From Paraburkholderia xenovorans LB400 (GTDB lineage Bacteria; Pseudomonadota; Gammaproteobacteria; Burkholderiales; Burkholderiaceae): a stretch of 64,000 bases of DNA. The translations under genes were made by a program, and so were the position numbers. Below, piece by piece: positions 50,312 through 58,589 of the stretch (the first letter of the stretch is position 1; each line of letters begins with the position of its first letter). The stretch spans positions 744,001-808,000 of the forward strand of contig NC_007952.1 in NCBI RefSeq assembly GCF_000013645.1, in the 5' to 3' direction. Below the pieces are notes generated by a model, which ran no database searches, was not told where the DNA came from, and was given only the letters and a program-made list of their open reading frames with translations.

Positions 50312-51834
50312 GGCAATGGGCCTTGTTTGAGTGTGATGTCGGCGGCTGAAGGCGGGGGCGCCGGATCTGCGTCCTGCACGCCTCCACCGAGCGCGGCATA
50401 AAGCGCGACGCGGCTCGTGAGCAATGCGCGCCGCGTCTGTATCAGTTGCTGCCGTGCGTCGAGCAGGTCGCGCTGCGCGTCGAGCACTTCCAGGAACGGT
50501 GTCGCGCCGTTGTCGTATCGCTGCCTGGCAAGGCGCGCACGTTCGGACTGCGCCACCAGCGTGTCGGTTTCCGCCTGAACCTGCGTGGCGAGCCACACTC
50601 TGGCCGACAGCGCATCGGCTACGTCGCGAAAGGCGTCCTGAATGGTTTCTTCGTATTGCGCCACCGCTTCGCCTTCGCGGGCCTTCGCGAGTTCGAGATT
50701 GCTGCGATTGCGCCCGGCATCGAAGATGGGCAGCGAGATGTTGGGCGTGAAGATCCACGCACCGCTACCCGATGCGAATAGGTTCTGAAGATCGGTGCTC
50801 GTCGAGCCGACCGCGCCCGTGAGCGTGATGCGCGGAAAGAACGCCGCGCGTGCCGCGCCGATATTCGCGTTCGCGGCCCGCAGCCGGTGTTCCGCCGCGA
50901 CAATGTCCGGACGCCTCTCCAGCAACGACGAAGGCAGTCCCGCATGCAGATCCGGGCATACGCTCGCGTCGTCCAGCGGCGCCGGCTGCAGCGGGGCGGG
51001 CGCGCCGACCAGGACGGCGAGCGCGTGGGCCTGAGTGGCTCGTGACTGTTCCAGTTGCGCAACCAGCGTTTGCGCCTGCTGAAAAAGAATTTCCGACTGC
51101 CGCAGATCGAGCTTCGAGATCGCCCCGACCTCGAAGCGGCGGCGGAAAATTCGCAGCGATTCGGCGCGGCTTGCGATCGTCTCGCGTGCAACGGCGATAC
51201 GTTCATCGAGTTCGCGCAGCAGCAGATAATTGTCCGCTACGTTTGCGATCACGCTGATGGTGGCCGCGCGGCGCGCGGCGTCGCTCGCCAGGAATTCCTC
51301 GAGGGCTGCGTCCTTGAGGTTGCGCACGCGGCCCCAGAAGTCGAGTTCCCAATTGCTTTCCATCAGTCCGACCTGATACGCCTCACCGTCGAAACTTCCG
51401 CCGGGCAGGAGTCCGCCCGGCGAGCGGAAACGGACATAGGAGCCGCCTGCGGAGATCGTCGGAAGCGTGTCGGCGCGCCGGATACCGTACGTTGCACGCG
51501 CTTCTTCGACGCGCTGCACGGCAATGCGCAACTCGCGGTTGCCGGTCAGCGCCTGCTCGATCAGGGCCTGCAGTTGGGCGTCGGGAAAATAGCTGCGCCA
51601 GTCGATCCGGCTGGCGGCCGGTGTGGCGTCCGCGGACAATGTTCCGTCGGCGGAAGACCCGGTGGCCCAGGTGTCGGGAACCGGCAGCGCGGGGCGTACG
51701 TAGTGCGGCGCGAGCGACATGCATCCGCCGGCGCCGAGCGCCGCCGCCAGTACGAGCGCCGATGCGAACCGTGTGCCGCTGCGAGGCGATCGGCGTGTTG
51801 CTGGCGGCGGTCGTGAATGCGGCGATGAGAACAT
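50308..51834 (-). CDS. Outer-membrane efflux lipoprotein, NodT/OprM family
   Basis: This 508-residue TolC-like outer-membrane factor has a lipobox LGAGGCMSLAP near residue 38 and the family start HYVRPALPVPDTW. Repeated Ala/Gln-rich helices carry the two outer-membrane efflux repeats (ELRIAVQRVEEARATYGIRRA; LARQRYDNGATPFLEVLDAQRDLLDARQQL). It forms the outer-membrane end of the exporter encoded by the next three genes. No ribosome site is clear before ATG 51834, so the start is approximate; the lipobox position supports it. Confidence 0.88.
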   Translation of the reverse strand: MFSSPHSRPPPATRRSPRSGTRFASALVLAAALGAGGCMSLAPHYVRPALPVPDTWATGSSADGTLSADATPAASRIDWRSYFPDAQLQALIEQALTGNRELRIAVQRVEEARATYGIRRADTLPTISAGGSYVRFRSPGGLLPGGSFDGEAYQVGLMESNWELDFWGRVRNLKDAALEEFLASDAARRAATISVIANVADNYLLLRELDERIAVARETIASRAESLRIFRRRFEVGAISKLDLRQSEILFQQAQTLVAQLEQSRATQAHALAVLVGAPAPLQPAPLDDASVCPDLHAGLPSSLLERRPDIVAAEHRLRAANANIGAARAAFFPRITLTGAVGSTSTDLQNLFASGSGAWIFTPNISLPIFDAGRNRSNLELAKAREGEAVAQYEETIQDAFRDVADALSARVWLATQVQAETDTLVAQSERARLARQRYDNGATPFLEVLDAQRDLLDARQQLIQTRRALLTSRVALYAALGGGVQDADPAPPPSAADITLKQGPLP

Positions 51835-52460
51835 GTGAGCGTGTGGTGAATTAGCCAGGGTGTTTTGATCAAGGCAACGGCTCGTGCCCCAGCAAGTTTT
51901 ATGCTGCAAATACTTATAACCGACGCTATGGACGGGGCAACTTGATCTGGATCATCCGGATGCGGACAGGCCGGGACGCTTTCGTCTGGGTCTGGTCAAC
52001 GGCGAGGCGCAATACGACGGACTGGAAAAGCGCCTCGCGCTGGCGCCGGTCATTACCGTGCGACCATCACGATGGAAGGGGACGCGAACGCGCTGTATCC
52101 CGAACCGGCTGCGTACGCGAAGAAGTTCACCGGTAAGTATGCGCACCGGAACATTGGCGGCGGTATTGGGCACAACCTGCCGCAGGAGGCGCCGAAAGCA
52201 TTCGTTGCAAATCGGCAGTCGCCAGAGCGTCCAAACTGCCCAATTCTTCAGTCAAATCAATGCGATGGACCCAAGGGTAACTACCTACAAAACAGTGCGC
52301 CAGACGCCGGTTTAACAAAGTTAGAATGTTTCATCTAATTCTGCATTGCAGAACGGATCGAGGGGACTGGTAGTCGTCAGGCGAACAATCGGCATGCTTG
52401 CAGGCCGTTTTCGCCTACCTCCTCTGAAGTGGTTGGTAGATTTTAAAGAAGGAGTACAGA
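51835..52460. other. 626-bp gap containing a degraded hydrolase remnant
   Basis: The left part must hold the exporter operon promoter (minus strand), which was not resolved. The middle (about 51960-52203) is the hydrolase pseudogene described separately. The right part leads to the phasin gene with ribosome site AAGAAGGAG at 52446-52454. Confidence 0.55.
51960..52203 (+). pseudogene. C-terminal remnant of an alpha/beta hydrolase, frameshifted
   Basis: Translated in two frames, this stretch reads RFRLGLVNGEAQYDGLEKRL, then LAPVITV, and, after a one-base slip near 52060, TITMEGDANALYPEPAAYAKK and KYAHRNIGGGIGHNLPQEAPKAF. Together these match the C-terminal third of alpha/beta hydrolases of the dehalogenase/epoxide-hydrolase kind, where VPTITLEGDANG and GxGHNLPQEAPxAF carry the acid and the catalytic His. 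Adding one C restores the frame through the ITVPTI motif. The N-terminal two thirds, including the nucleophile elbow, are absent. It is a decayed gene fragment and not an active enzyme. Confidence 0.7.
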
Positions 52461-52985
52461 GTGTATTTTTCGATGCCGGATCAGTTTATCTCCATGCAAA
52501 GTGCCAATGTTGCCGTCGCATTTGCGATGACGCAGCAAACATTCCAGTATTTTGAAGAACTGGCCAAATTGAACCTGCAGGCAGCCAAAGCCACGCTCGC
52601 CGAGAGCGAGCAGGCCTGGCAACTGGCGACCTCCGGTAAGACGCCGGTGGAATTGTTTGTTCATCAAGCCGGCAACGTGAAACCGGTGGCGGAGAAAGTG
52701 CTGTCGTACAACAGTCACCTGTTCGGCATTGCGAATAGCGTGCAGGCCGAGTTTCTGAAGCTCTTCGAAGATCGCTTCGCGCAGTCGAACGCGAAAATGC
52801 AGACGGTAGTGGACGACTTCGCCCGCAATGCGCCGGCAGGTTCGGAGGTTGCGGTCACCGTGTTCAAGTCGGCGGTTTCCAGTGCGGGCGCAGCCTACGA
52901 CGCAATGCGCAAAGCCACCGCGCAAGCCATTGCAATGGCGCAGGCAGGCCAGTCGTCAGCATCCGCATCTACGCGCGTCAAATAA
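52461..52985 (+). CDS. Phasin-family protein
   Basis: A 174-residue phasin, the amphipathic protein that coats polyhydroxybutyrate granules. The family core is seen as TQQTFQYFEELAKLNLQAAKATLAESEQ and VKPVAEKVLSYNSHLFGIANSVQAEFLKLFEDRF, with an Ala/Ser-rich C-terminus ending in Lys. The start is GTG 52461, with GGAG six bases upstream; ATG 52473 is an alternative. The host is thus a PHB producer. Confidence 0.9.
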   Translation: MYFSMPDQFISMQSANVAVAFAMTQQTFQYFEELAKLNLQAAKATLAESEQAWQLATSGKTPVELFVHQAGNVKPVAEKVLSYNSHLFGIANSVQAEFLKLFEDRFAQSNAKMQTVVDDFARNAPAGSEVAVTVFKSAVSSAGAAYDAMRKATAQAIAMAQAGQSSASASTRVK

Positions 52986-53014
52986 GGCAAACCAGCCAAC
53001 AGCAATGCTCATGC

Positions 53015-53037
53015 AGCCGGCGGAATGCTCCGCGGCT
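53015..53037 (+). terminator. Stem-loop after the phasin gene
   Basis: AGCC(G)GCGGA-ATGC-TCCGCGGCT forms a 9-bp stem with a single bulged G and a 4-base loop, 30 bp after the phasin stop. The T tract behind it is broken (TGTTGCTTCGCTTT), so termination is likely but not certain. Confidence 0.5.
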
Positions 53038-53162
53038 GTTGCTTCGCTTTCCTGCCAGCAGGACGGATCGGCCGATTCGGAGACGAAATGGGTATCGCAT
53101 TGCTTGCCAACCCGTTCGAAGGGCGATCCGAAGGCGCCTTAAAAAAGTCAGCCGGGAATGTA

Positions 53163-53402
53163 ATGGGAAGTCACGCCTCTTTTAAGAACGATCTTCTGCA
53201 TATCGAAACGATAGTCACAACGCTTGAGAGACTAACTTCCAGAGGTGATTCTATGGCTTGCACGTCGTTAGTGAACGAGCCGGGTTATTGGCGTCAGCGC
53301 ATCGAGGCAATACTGAATCAGCGCGAAATATCGAAGATTGATCGCGAGCATGCCGACGCTTTATTGAGGCGGTTGCGGGGCATCGTAAAGATACCCTCGT
53401 AA
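53163..53402 (+). CDS. Small hypothetical protein
   Basis: A 79-residue frame from ATG 53163 with GGGAAT upstream. The C-terminal part (YWRQRIEAILNQREISKIDREHADALLRRLRGIVKIPS) is charged and helical with a plausible conserved look. ATG 53252 would give a 49-residue form of the same end. Not recognised; the start is uncertain. Confidence 0.5.
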   Translation: MGSHASFKNDLLHIETIVTTLERLTSRGDSMACTSLVNEPGYWRQRIEAILNQREISKIDREHADALLRRLRGIVKIPS

Positions 53403-53480
53403 AGGCGGAAGAATCGATCCGGCATCTGGGATGCCGGTTCGGAACGAATCGGCCGGTAAGCCAGTACACAGGAGAGCGAA

Positions 53481-53768
53481 ATGACCCATGAAGGTTCTGA
53501 GAGCGGTTTGAAAGTGCTGTCGGCGCATGCTTCAGGCAGTCATCGACTCGTGGTGCGCGCGGCGCTCCACGGTATGCGCATTGCCGCGATCTGGCAGGTG
53601 CTGTTGCCGTTTTCCCGCAACGTCGAAAAAGTCGCTGTGACGACGCGTCCCGGCAGCGGTTTCGAAGAGGTCACGATCGCACTCGCGCAAGCGCAAACCG
53701 AGTGGGTGGATGCAATGATCGCGCGCTTCAGGAGCATGTCCTGGGTGACCAGCGCGACGCTTTGCTGA
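53481..53768 (+). CDS. Small hypothetical protein
   Basis: A 95-residue protein with GGAGAG seven bases before its ATG. No signal peptide, membrane segment or known motif; it has a predicted alternating beta/helix pattern (LVVRAALHGMRIAAIWQVLLPF... FEEVTIALAQAQTEWVDAMIARF). It lies between the phasin and the convergent flavohemoglobin gene. Function unknown. Confidence 0.55.
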   Translation: MTHEGSESGLKVLSAHASGSHRLVVRAALHGMRIAAIWQVLLPFSRNVEKVAVTTRPGSGFEEVTIALAQAQTEWVDAMIARFRSMSWVTSATLC

Positions 53769-53807
53769 GTGGCATGTCCAACGCAGCCGTGACCTCTGCG
53801 CTACGGT

Positions 53808-54989
53808 TTATTCCAGTGCGGCAGCCGGGCCGAAGAATTCATAACGGCTTTGTGATTCCGGTACGCCGATCGCCTTCAGGTGCTTCTTGACCGCCTTCAT
53901 GAATGCGATCGGCCCGAGGAAATAGACGTCGACGTCGCGCGTTTCCGGCAGCCATGCGTCCAGACGTGTTTCGTCGAGATAGCCGATGCCATCTGCGTCG
54001 GCATCGTCCGCGCGGCGCTGTTCGTAGCAATAGAAACGCTTCAATTGCGGGTGACGCGCGGCGAGTTGCTCGATCGTGTCGCGGAACGCATGAACGCCGC
54101 CATGACGCGCCGAGTGGATGAAGTGCACGACGCGATTGGTATGCAACGCGGCTTGCAGCATGGCCAGCGTGGGTGTGATGCCCACGCCGCCGCTAATCAG
54201 CACGAGCGGCTTGTCGCCAGGTTCGAGCGTGAAGTCGCCGGCCGGCGCAAACAGTTCGATCGTATCGTTTTCATTGAGGTGCGTATGCAGATGGCTGGAC
54301 ACCTTTCCGTTCGCTTCGCGCTTTACGCTGATACGGTATTCGCAGCCATTCGACATGGCCGAGAGCGAGTAATTGCGGCGCACTTCTTCGCCGTCGATAT
54401 ACAGCCGCACGCCGATATATTGGCCCGGATGGAATGCGAGTAACTCGCCATTGTCGTCGGGGCGCAGATAGAACGACGTGATCTCGTCGCTCTCCCGCAC
54501 CTTACGTGCAACGCGAAAGAGCCGCGTGCCGCGCCAGCCGCCCGGTGCCGCTTCCCGCTCGGCGTAGATCTTTTCTTCGAGCCCGATCAGCAGATCGGCA
54601 AGTTGTCGATACGCGGCGGCCCACGCTGCGATAACCGCATCCGTTGCGATTTCGGCGCCGAGCACTTCGCGGATGGCTCGGAGCAGGCACTGTCCGACAA
54701 TCGGATAGTGCTCCGGCAGGATATTCAATGCGACGTGCTTGTTGATGATCTGCGAGACCAGCCCGCCGAGTTGTTCGAGCTGATCGATGTGGCGCGCGTA
54801 CATCAGCACACTGTTGGCCAGCGCGCGTGGCTGTGCGCCGCTTGCCTGATTCGCGAGGTTGAACATGGGCCGCACTTCGGGATGTTCGCCGATGAGAATC
54901 CTGTAGAAGTGCGTGGTCAACGCTTCGCCTCCGCTCTCGAGAAGAGGAACGGTGGCTTTGACGATAGCGCGGTGTTCGGCGGAAAGCAT
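53808..54989 (-). CDS. hmp: Flavohemoglobin / nitric oxide dioxygenase
   Basis: This 393-residue Hmp-type protein converts NO and O2 to nitrate. The globin domain (about 1-140) has the proximal His in VALNILPEHYPIVG and the distal Tyr B10 in LTTHFYRILIGEHPE. The FAD domain follows (GQYIGVRLYIDGEEVRRNYSLSAM), then the NAD(P)H domain (LISGGVGITPTLAMLQ; VYFLGPIAFMKAVKKHL). ATG 54989 has AGGG upstream. It is divergent from norR, the NO-sensing activator, which is its probable controller. Confidence 0.95.
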   Translation of the reverse strand: MLSAEHRAIVKATVPLLESGGEALTTHFYRILIGEHPEVRPMFNLANQASGAQPRALANSVLMYARHIDQLEQLGGLVSQIINKHVALNILPEHYPIVGQCLLRAIREVLGAEIATDAVIAAWAAAYRQLADLLIGLEEKIYAEREAAPGGWRGTRLFRVARKVRESDEITSFYLRPDDNGELLAFHPGQYIGVRLYIDGEEVRRNYSLSAMSNGCEYRISVKREANGKVSSHLHTHLNENDTIELFAPAGDFTLEPGDKPLVLISGGVGITPTLAMLQAALHTNRVVHFIHSARHGGVHAFRDTIEQLAARHPQLKRFYCYEQRRADDADADGIGYLDETRLDAWLPETRDVDVYFLGPIAFMKAVKKHLKAIGVPESQSRYEFFGPAAALE

Positions 54990-55102
54990 AGGTAGCCCTG
55001 GTGGTGAGTGGATAGTCAGTCGTGCATCGACTGTCGCGCCTTTTCTATCCATGTTTTGTGCCAGGTATAAAATGCAAACAAATCAATGATCTGAATTCGA
55101 TA

Positions 55103-56695
55103 ATGGTCAATTCGACCTTGGTCGCAAAGACTCCAGACGGAGTCAATCTGACTGCGCAGGCACTGCTCGACGTTCTCACGCCCCTGATCCTCGACCTCTC
55201 GCGCGACCTGTCCTACCGCGAGCGTTACCGCCGTCTGCTCAGCAGCCTGCGGACGCTGTTTCCCGGCGACGCGGCCGCGTTGTTGCGGCTGGAAGGCGAC
55301 ACGCTGGTGCCGCTCGCGATCGACGGTTTGAGCAGCGATACGCTTGGGCGGCGCTTTCGTGTCACCGACCATCCGCGCTTCGAGCAACTTCTGTCGCGCC
55401 CGGAGCCGACGCGTTTCGCCGCCGACTCCGATTTGCCGGATCCTTACGACGGCCTCGTGCAAGGCGCCGCCGGGCATCTCGAAGTTCACGATTGCCTCGG
55501 CTGTCCGCTGTTTGTTCGCGGCCGGCCGTGGGGTTTGCTCACGCTCGATGCATTGGACCCGGCGCGCTTCGATAGCATCGACATGGCTTCGCTACAGGCG
55601 TTTCTGAGCCTTGCCGCTGCCACGGTGAGTGTTGTCGAGCGGATCGATACGCTGGCGCGTAGCGGCGAGGAAGAGCGGCGGCGCGCGGAGGCCTACCGGC
55701 AGGCGAGCAGCCAGAGCCGGCGTGAAATGATCGGCAGCAGTGAAGCCCACACGCAGTTGATGCAGGAAATCGAGGTTGTCGCCGGCAGTGATCTGACTGT
55801 GCTGATCACCGGCGAGACTGGCGTCGGCAAAGAACTCGTGGCCAACGCGATTCACGCGCTCTCGTCGCGCGCGAATAAGCCGCTCGTCAGTCTGAATTGC
55901 GCCGCGCTGCCCGACACGCTCGTGGAGAGTGAACTGTTCGGGCATGTGCGGGGCGCATTCTCCGGCGCGTCGTCGGACCGGCGTGGCAAATTCGAACTGG
56001 CGGACGGCGGAACGATGTTTCTCGACGAGGTGGGAGAACTGCCGCTTCTCGTACAGGCCAAGCTGTTGCGCGTGCTGCAGAACGGCCAGTTGCAGCGGAT
56101 CGGTTCGGACCACGAACACCAGGTCGACGTGCGGCTGATCGCGGCCACCAATCGCGATCTCGCGGAAGAGGTGCGCGCCGGGCGCTTCCGCGCGGACCTC
56201 TATCATCGTCTCAGCGTCTATCCGTTACGCGTGCCGCCGTTGCGCGAACGCGGCCGCGATGTGCTGCTTCTCGCGGGCTTTTTCCTTGAAGAGAACCGTT
56301 CGCGGCTCGGGCTGCTGAGCCTGCGTCTCGCGGCGGACGCGCAAGCCGCGCTGCTGCGTTATCCGTGGCCGGGCAATGTGCGTGAGCTCGAGCATCTGAT
56401 CGGGCGAAGCGCGCTCAAGGCGCTGGCCGCGAATCGCGAGCGCCGTCGGATTCTGACGTTGACCGCCACCGACTTCGCGCTGTCAGCCGCACCGGACGAA
56501 ACCACCGGCCCAACGCCCGCCGATACACCCGGCACCGGCGTGAAGGACTTCCGCAGCGCGGTGACCGAGTTCGAGCGCACCACCGTTCTCGACGCCCTGG
56601 CGCGCCACAGCCGGAACTGGGCAGCGGTTGCGCGCGAGCTCGGTCTCGATCGGGCGAATCTGAACCGGTTGGCCAAACGGCTCGGCCTCAAATAA
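55103..56695 (+). CDS. norR: NO-responsive sigma-54 activator NorR
   Basis: A 530-residue NorR. The N-terminal GAF domain (about 1-185) holds the non-heme iron that senses NO. The AAA+ domain (about 215-445) has Walker A GETGVGKELVA, Walker B GGTMFLDEVGEL and the R-finger region. A Fis-type HTH ends the protein (NWAAVARELGLDRANLNRLAKRLGLK). The sigma-54-contacting GAFTGA loop reads GAFSGA here. It is divergent from hmp across 113 bp, matching the usual norR-hmp or norR-norV pairing. ATG 55103 was chosen as the family start; the frame is open upstream to 55022. Confidence 0.93.
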   Translation: MVNSTLVAKTPDGVNLTAQALLDVLTPLILDLSRDLSYRERYRRLLSSLRTLFPGDAAALLRLEGDTLVPLAIDGLSSDTLGRRFRVTDHPRFEQLLSRPEPTRFAADSDLPDPYDGLVQGAAGHLEVHDCLGCPLFVRGRPWGLLTLDALDPARFDSIDMASLQAFLSLAAATVSVVERIDTLARSGEEERRRAEAYRQASSQSRREMIGSSEAHTQLMQEIEVVAGSDLTVLITGETGVGKELVANAIHALSSRANKPLVSLNCAALPDTLVESELFGHVRGAFSGASSDRRGKFELADGGTMFLDEVGELPLLVQAKLLRVLQNGQLQRIGSDHEHQVDVRLIAATNRDLAEEVRAGRFRADLYHRLSVYPLRVPPLRERGRDVLLLAGFFLEENRSRLGLLSLRLAADAQAALLRYPWPGNVRELEHLIGRSALKALAANRERRRILTLTATDFALSAAPDETTGPTPADTPGTGVKDFRSAVTEFERTTVLDALARHSRNWAAVARELGLDRANLNRLAKRLGLK

Positions 56696-56837
56696 ACCGC
56701 AATAGGCCTGGCCGCGCAACCACTGCACACCGGCAGCAGCTTGCGCGGCATGTTTCTTCATCGAATCCGGACGAGGAGATCGTTCGAAGAATTCGCAGGT
56801 GTCGTCGCGAATGGATCGATGCCGCGCCAGCGCGCCG

Positions 56838-56981
56838 TTACTCCGCGATCGAAAAGCGCGCCGGGCGCTTTTGCGGCGCTTTGCGGGGACGCCCCACGCG
56901 CGGGTTGGCGCCGCGAATGAAGAGAACGGCACAAACGGCCACCATGAACCAGATGCAGAGAACTACCGTCAGAGCGCTCAT
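56838..56981 (-). CDS. Small single-pass membrane protein
   Basis: A 47-residue frame too short for usual cut-offs. One N-terminal membrane helix (MSALTVVLCIWFMVAVCAVLFIRG) is followed by a basic, proline-rich cytoplasmic tail (NPRVGRPRKAPQKRPARFSIAE). The strongly hydrophobic-then-basic pattern and clean start suggest a real gene, though no strong ribosome site is seen. It lies between norR and the small gene at 57034. Function unknown. Confidence 0.55.
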   Translation of the reverse strand: MSALTVVLCIWFMVAVCAVLFIRGANPRVGRPRKAPQKRPARFSIAE

Positions 56982-57033
56982 TTCAGTTTTCAGAAGTTGA
57001 GACTGCGATTAATGCTGTCGGCCTGCCGGCCGG

Positions 57034-57324
57034 TCAATGCGTCGTATGCGGGCCGGCGCCGTCGAGCAGAAGCTCGTCGATCAGGCGCGTGGCCAGTGCC
57101 AGTTGCTGTTCGAGCGAGGCGCGCGCCGCTTGCGCCGCCGCCGCGTCGCCGCGCGCAACTGCGTCGTAAGTCTGCGTTGCGAGGCATAACACGCTTTCCG
57201 ACGCGAGGTGCAGACCGCGCATCGTTCCGGCGTCGGCGCCCGGCACCGGGCTCGTCCATTCGGTCGCCGAAACAGCCGGCAGGCCGGTTTCGAACTCGTC
57301 GTCCTGGTCGTGGCGGGAAGACAT
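57034..57324 (-). CDS. Small hypothetical protein
   Basis: A 96-residue protein with AAAAGGAG seven bases upstream of ATG 57324. The N-terminus is acidic and disordered (MSSRHDQDDEFETG); the C-terminal half is an Ala-rich helix that ends GAGPHTTH. The helical half (HLASESVLCLATQTYDAVARGDAAAAQAARASLEQQLALATRLIDELL) looks like a coiled-coil or helical bundle. Not recognised. Confidence 0.6.
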   Translation of the reverse strand: MSSRHDQDDEFETGLPAVSATEWTSPVPGADAGTMRGLHLASESVLCLATQTYDAVARGDAAAAQAARASLEQQLALATRLIDELLLDGAGPHTTH

Positions 57325-57527
57325 TTGAGGCTCCTTTTGCGCGATTGGCACGATGCCAGTGTGCGCCCGCAGGGCAGGTTTCAATCCGGCGAACAGAAGC
57401 CTGTTTTTTGGTCAATCTGCGGTGGTTGGGTATCAGCATATTCCGCTGAAGAATAGGCGCGCGAACGCGGTGAGCAGCCAGGGTAAACGGCAGTGAATAC
57501 GTATGAACCCCACCGGCGCCACGTCCG

Positions 57528-58340
57528 TCACTCCGGCTTCTTTGCGCCCGACTCGTCCTGCGACTCGAGCGCGGCAACCATCTCGCGCACCGCGGTCTGG
57601 AGTTCCGGCACGTAGCGCCGTTTCGCCTCCGCGAGCGTGACCGCCCGCGAAAGGAACACGACATTCAGACTCGCCAGCACACGCTCGCGCGAGACGATCG
57701 CAACGGCGACCGCGCCGATCTTGCTTTGCGCGGACCAGTCGCCGTGATTCGAGCCGAAGCCGTCCGTACGCACGCGTTTCACGAGGCTCTTTATCAACGC
57801 GTCGTTGGAGGCGAGCGCTTTCTGCTCCTCACCGCCCACGCCTGAGCGCAGCAATTCGAGAATGTCCTCGCGCTCGCCGTCGGGGCACATCGCAAAGTAG
57901 GCGCGCCCCGCGGCGGTGAGCAGAATCGGCAAACGGCGCCCGACCATCGAACGGTGAAACGAGAGCGGACTGAAACGGTGCGTCGTTTCGCGGATGATCA
58001 TTGCGTCGCCATCCGGCGTGGTGAGATCCGAAGGCCATGCAACGCGCTGCAGCAACTGCCCCATGATCGGCGGCGCGATCATCGCTATCCGTTCGTTGTC
58101 CGTAAAACCTTCGCTCAACGAACGAACCTGCAGCGTCAGGCGGAAACTGTCGTCCGATGCGCTGCGCCGCACGAAGCCTTCCTCCATCAACGTCTCCAGC
58201 AGCCGTCGCACGGTGGTGCGATGCAGTCCGGTCAGATCGCTGATCTGCTGGCTGGTGGCGCGGCCGCTTTCCACGGAATTGAGCGCCTGGAGCACCTGCA
58301 GGCCGCGCGCGAGTCCCCGCACGCTCGTGTATTTTGTCAC
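57528..58340 (-). CDS. mhpR: IclR-family activator MhpR
   Basis: A 270-residue IclR regulator: winged helix (RATSQQISDLTGLHRTTVRRLLETLMEEG, residues 26-55) and an effector domain. It is divergent from the mhp structural genes, and in E. coli MhpR activates mhpABCDFE with 3-(3-hydroxyphenyl)propionate. The start is GTG 58340 with GAGG upstream. A 17-bp palindrome in the intergenic region is its probable site. Confidence 0.92.
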   Translation of the reverse strand: MTKYTSVRGLARGLQVLQALNSVESGRATSQQISDLTGLHRTTVRRLLETLMEEGFVRRSASDDSFRLTLQVRSLSEGFTDNERIAMIAPPIMGQLLQRVAWPSDLTTPDGDAMIIRETTHRFSPLSFHRSMVGRRLPILLTAAGRAYFAMCPDGEREDILELLRSGVGGEEQKALASNDALIKSLVKRVRTDGFGSNHGDWSAQSKIGAVAVAIVSRERVLASLNVVFLSRAVTLAEAKRRYVPELQTAVREMVAALESQDESGAKKPE

Positions 58341-58364
58341 CAGAAAACCTCATTAAATCAACTG

Positions 58365-58381
58365 TGTGCATTCTATGCACA
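58365..58381. promoter_or_regulatory. Putative MhpR operator
   Basis: TGTGCATTCTATGCACA is a perfect 17-bp palindrome (7-bp arms, 3-bp spacer), similar in form to the E. coli MhpR site. Its centre is about 58 bp upstream of the start of transcription predicted for mhpA, a distance suited to an activator, and it also lies next to the mhpR start. Confidence 0.75.
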
Positions 58382-58395
58382 TTTCTCACAAATTG

Positions 58396-58424
58396 TTGAG
58401 GCCATACGGCGCGAGTCCTAGACT
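58396..58424 (+). promoter_or_regulatory. Predicted sigma-70 promoter of the mhp operon
   Basis: TTGAGG (58396-58401), a 17-bp spacer, then TAGACT (58419-58424). Both elements match four of six consensus bases, as expected of an activator-dependent promoter. Confidence 0.5.
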
Positions 58425-58456
58425 GCGAGCAAATCAACGATTCAAGGAGACGCGAG

Positions 58457-58549
58457 ATGCCGCATCCCATGCGCGATTTTTTCGCCGTGGCGATACGCAA
58501 TCGTCACGCCGTGCTCTCCCTGGATATTTCAAACAATTCCGCTATCTGA
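58457..58549 (+). CDS. Possible short leader peptide before mhpA
   Basis: A 30-residue frame (starting MPHPMRDFFAVAIRN) has a good ribosome site AAGGAG nine bases before its ATG and ends 40 bp before mhpA. It lies in the transcribed leader between the predicted promoter and mhpA. It could be a translated leader, or a remnant of another gene start. No attenuator hairpin was seen, and it matches nothing I recognise. Confidence 0.35.
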   Translation: MPHPMRDFFAVAIRNRHAVLSLDISNNSAI

Positions 58550-58589
58550 AGCGGTGGCGCGTTCGGCCGCTCGCGAGAAAGGAGACAGT

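Noticed and set aside
55048..55063. Sigma-54 promoter before hmp (TGGCAC on the minus strand)
   Set aside because: The -24 element is good, but the GC of the -12 element is replaced by GG at the required spacing, so it does not meet the consensus.
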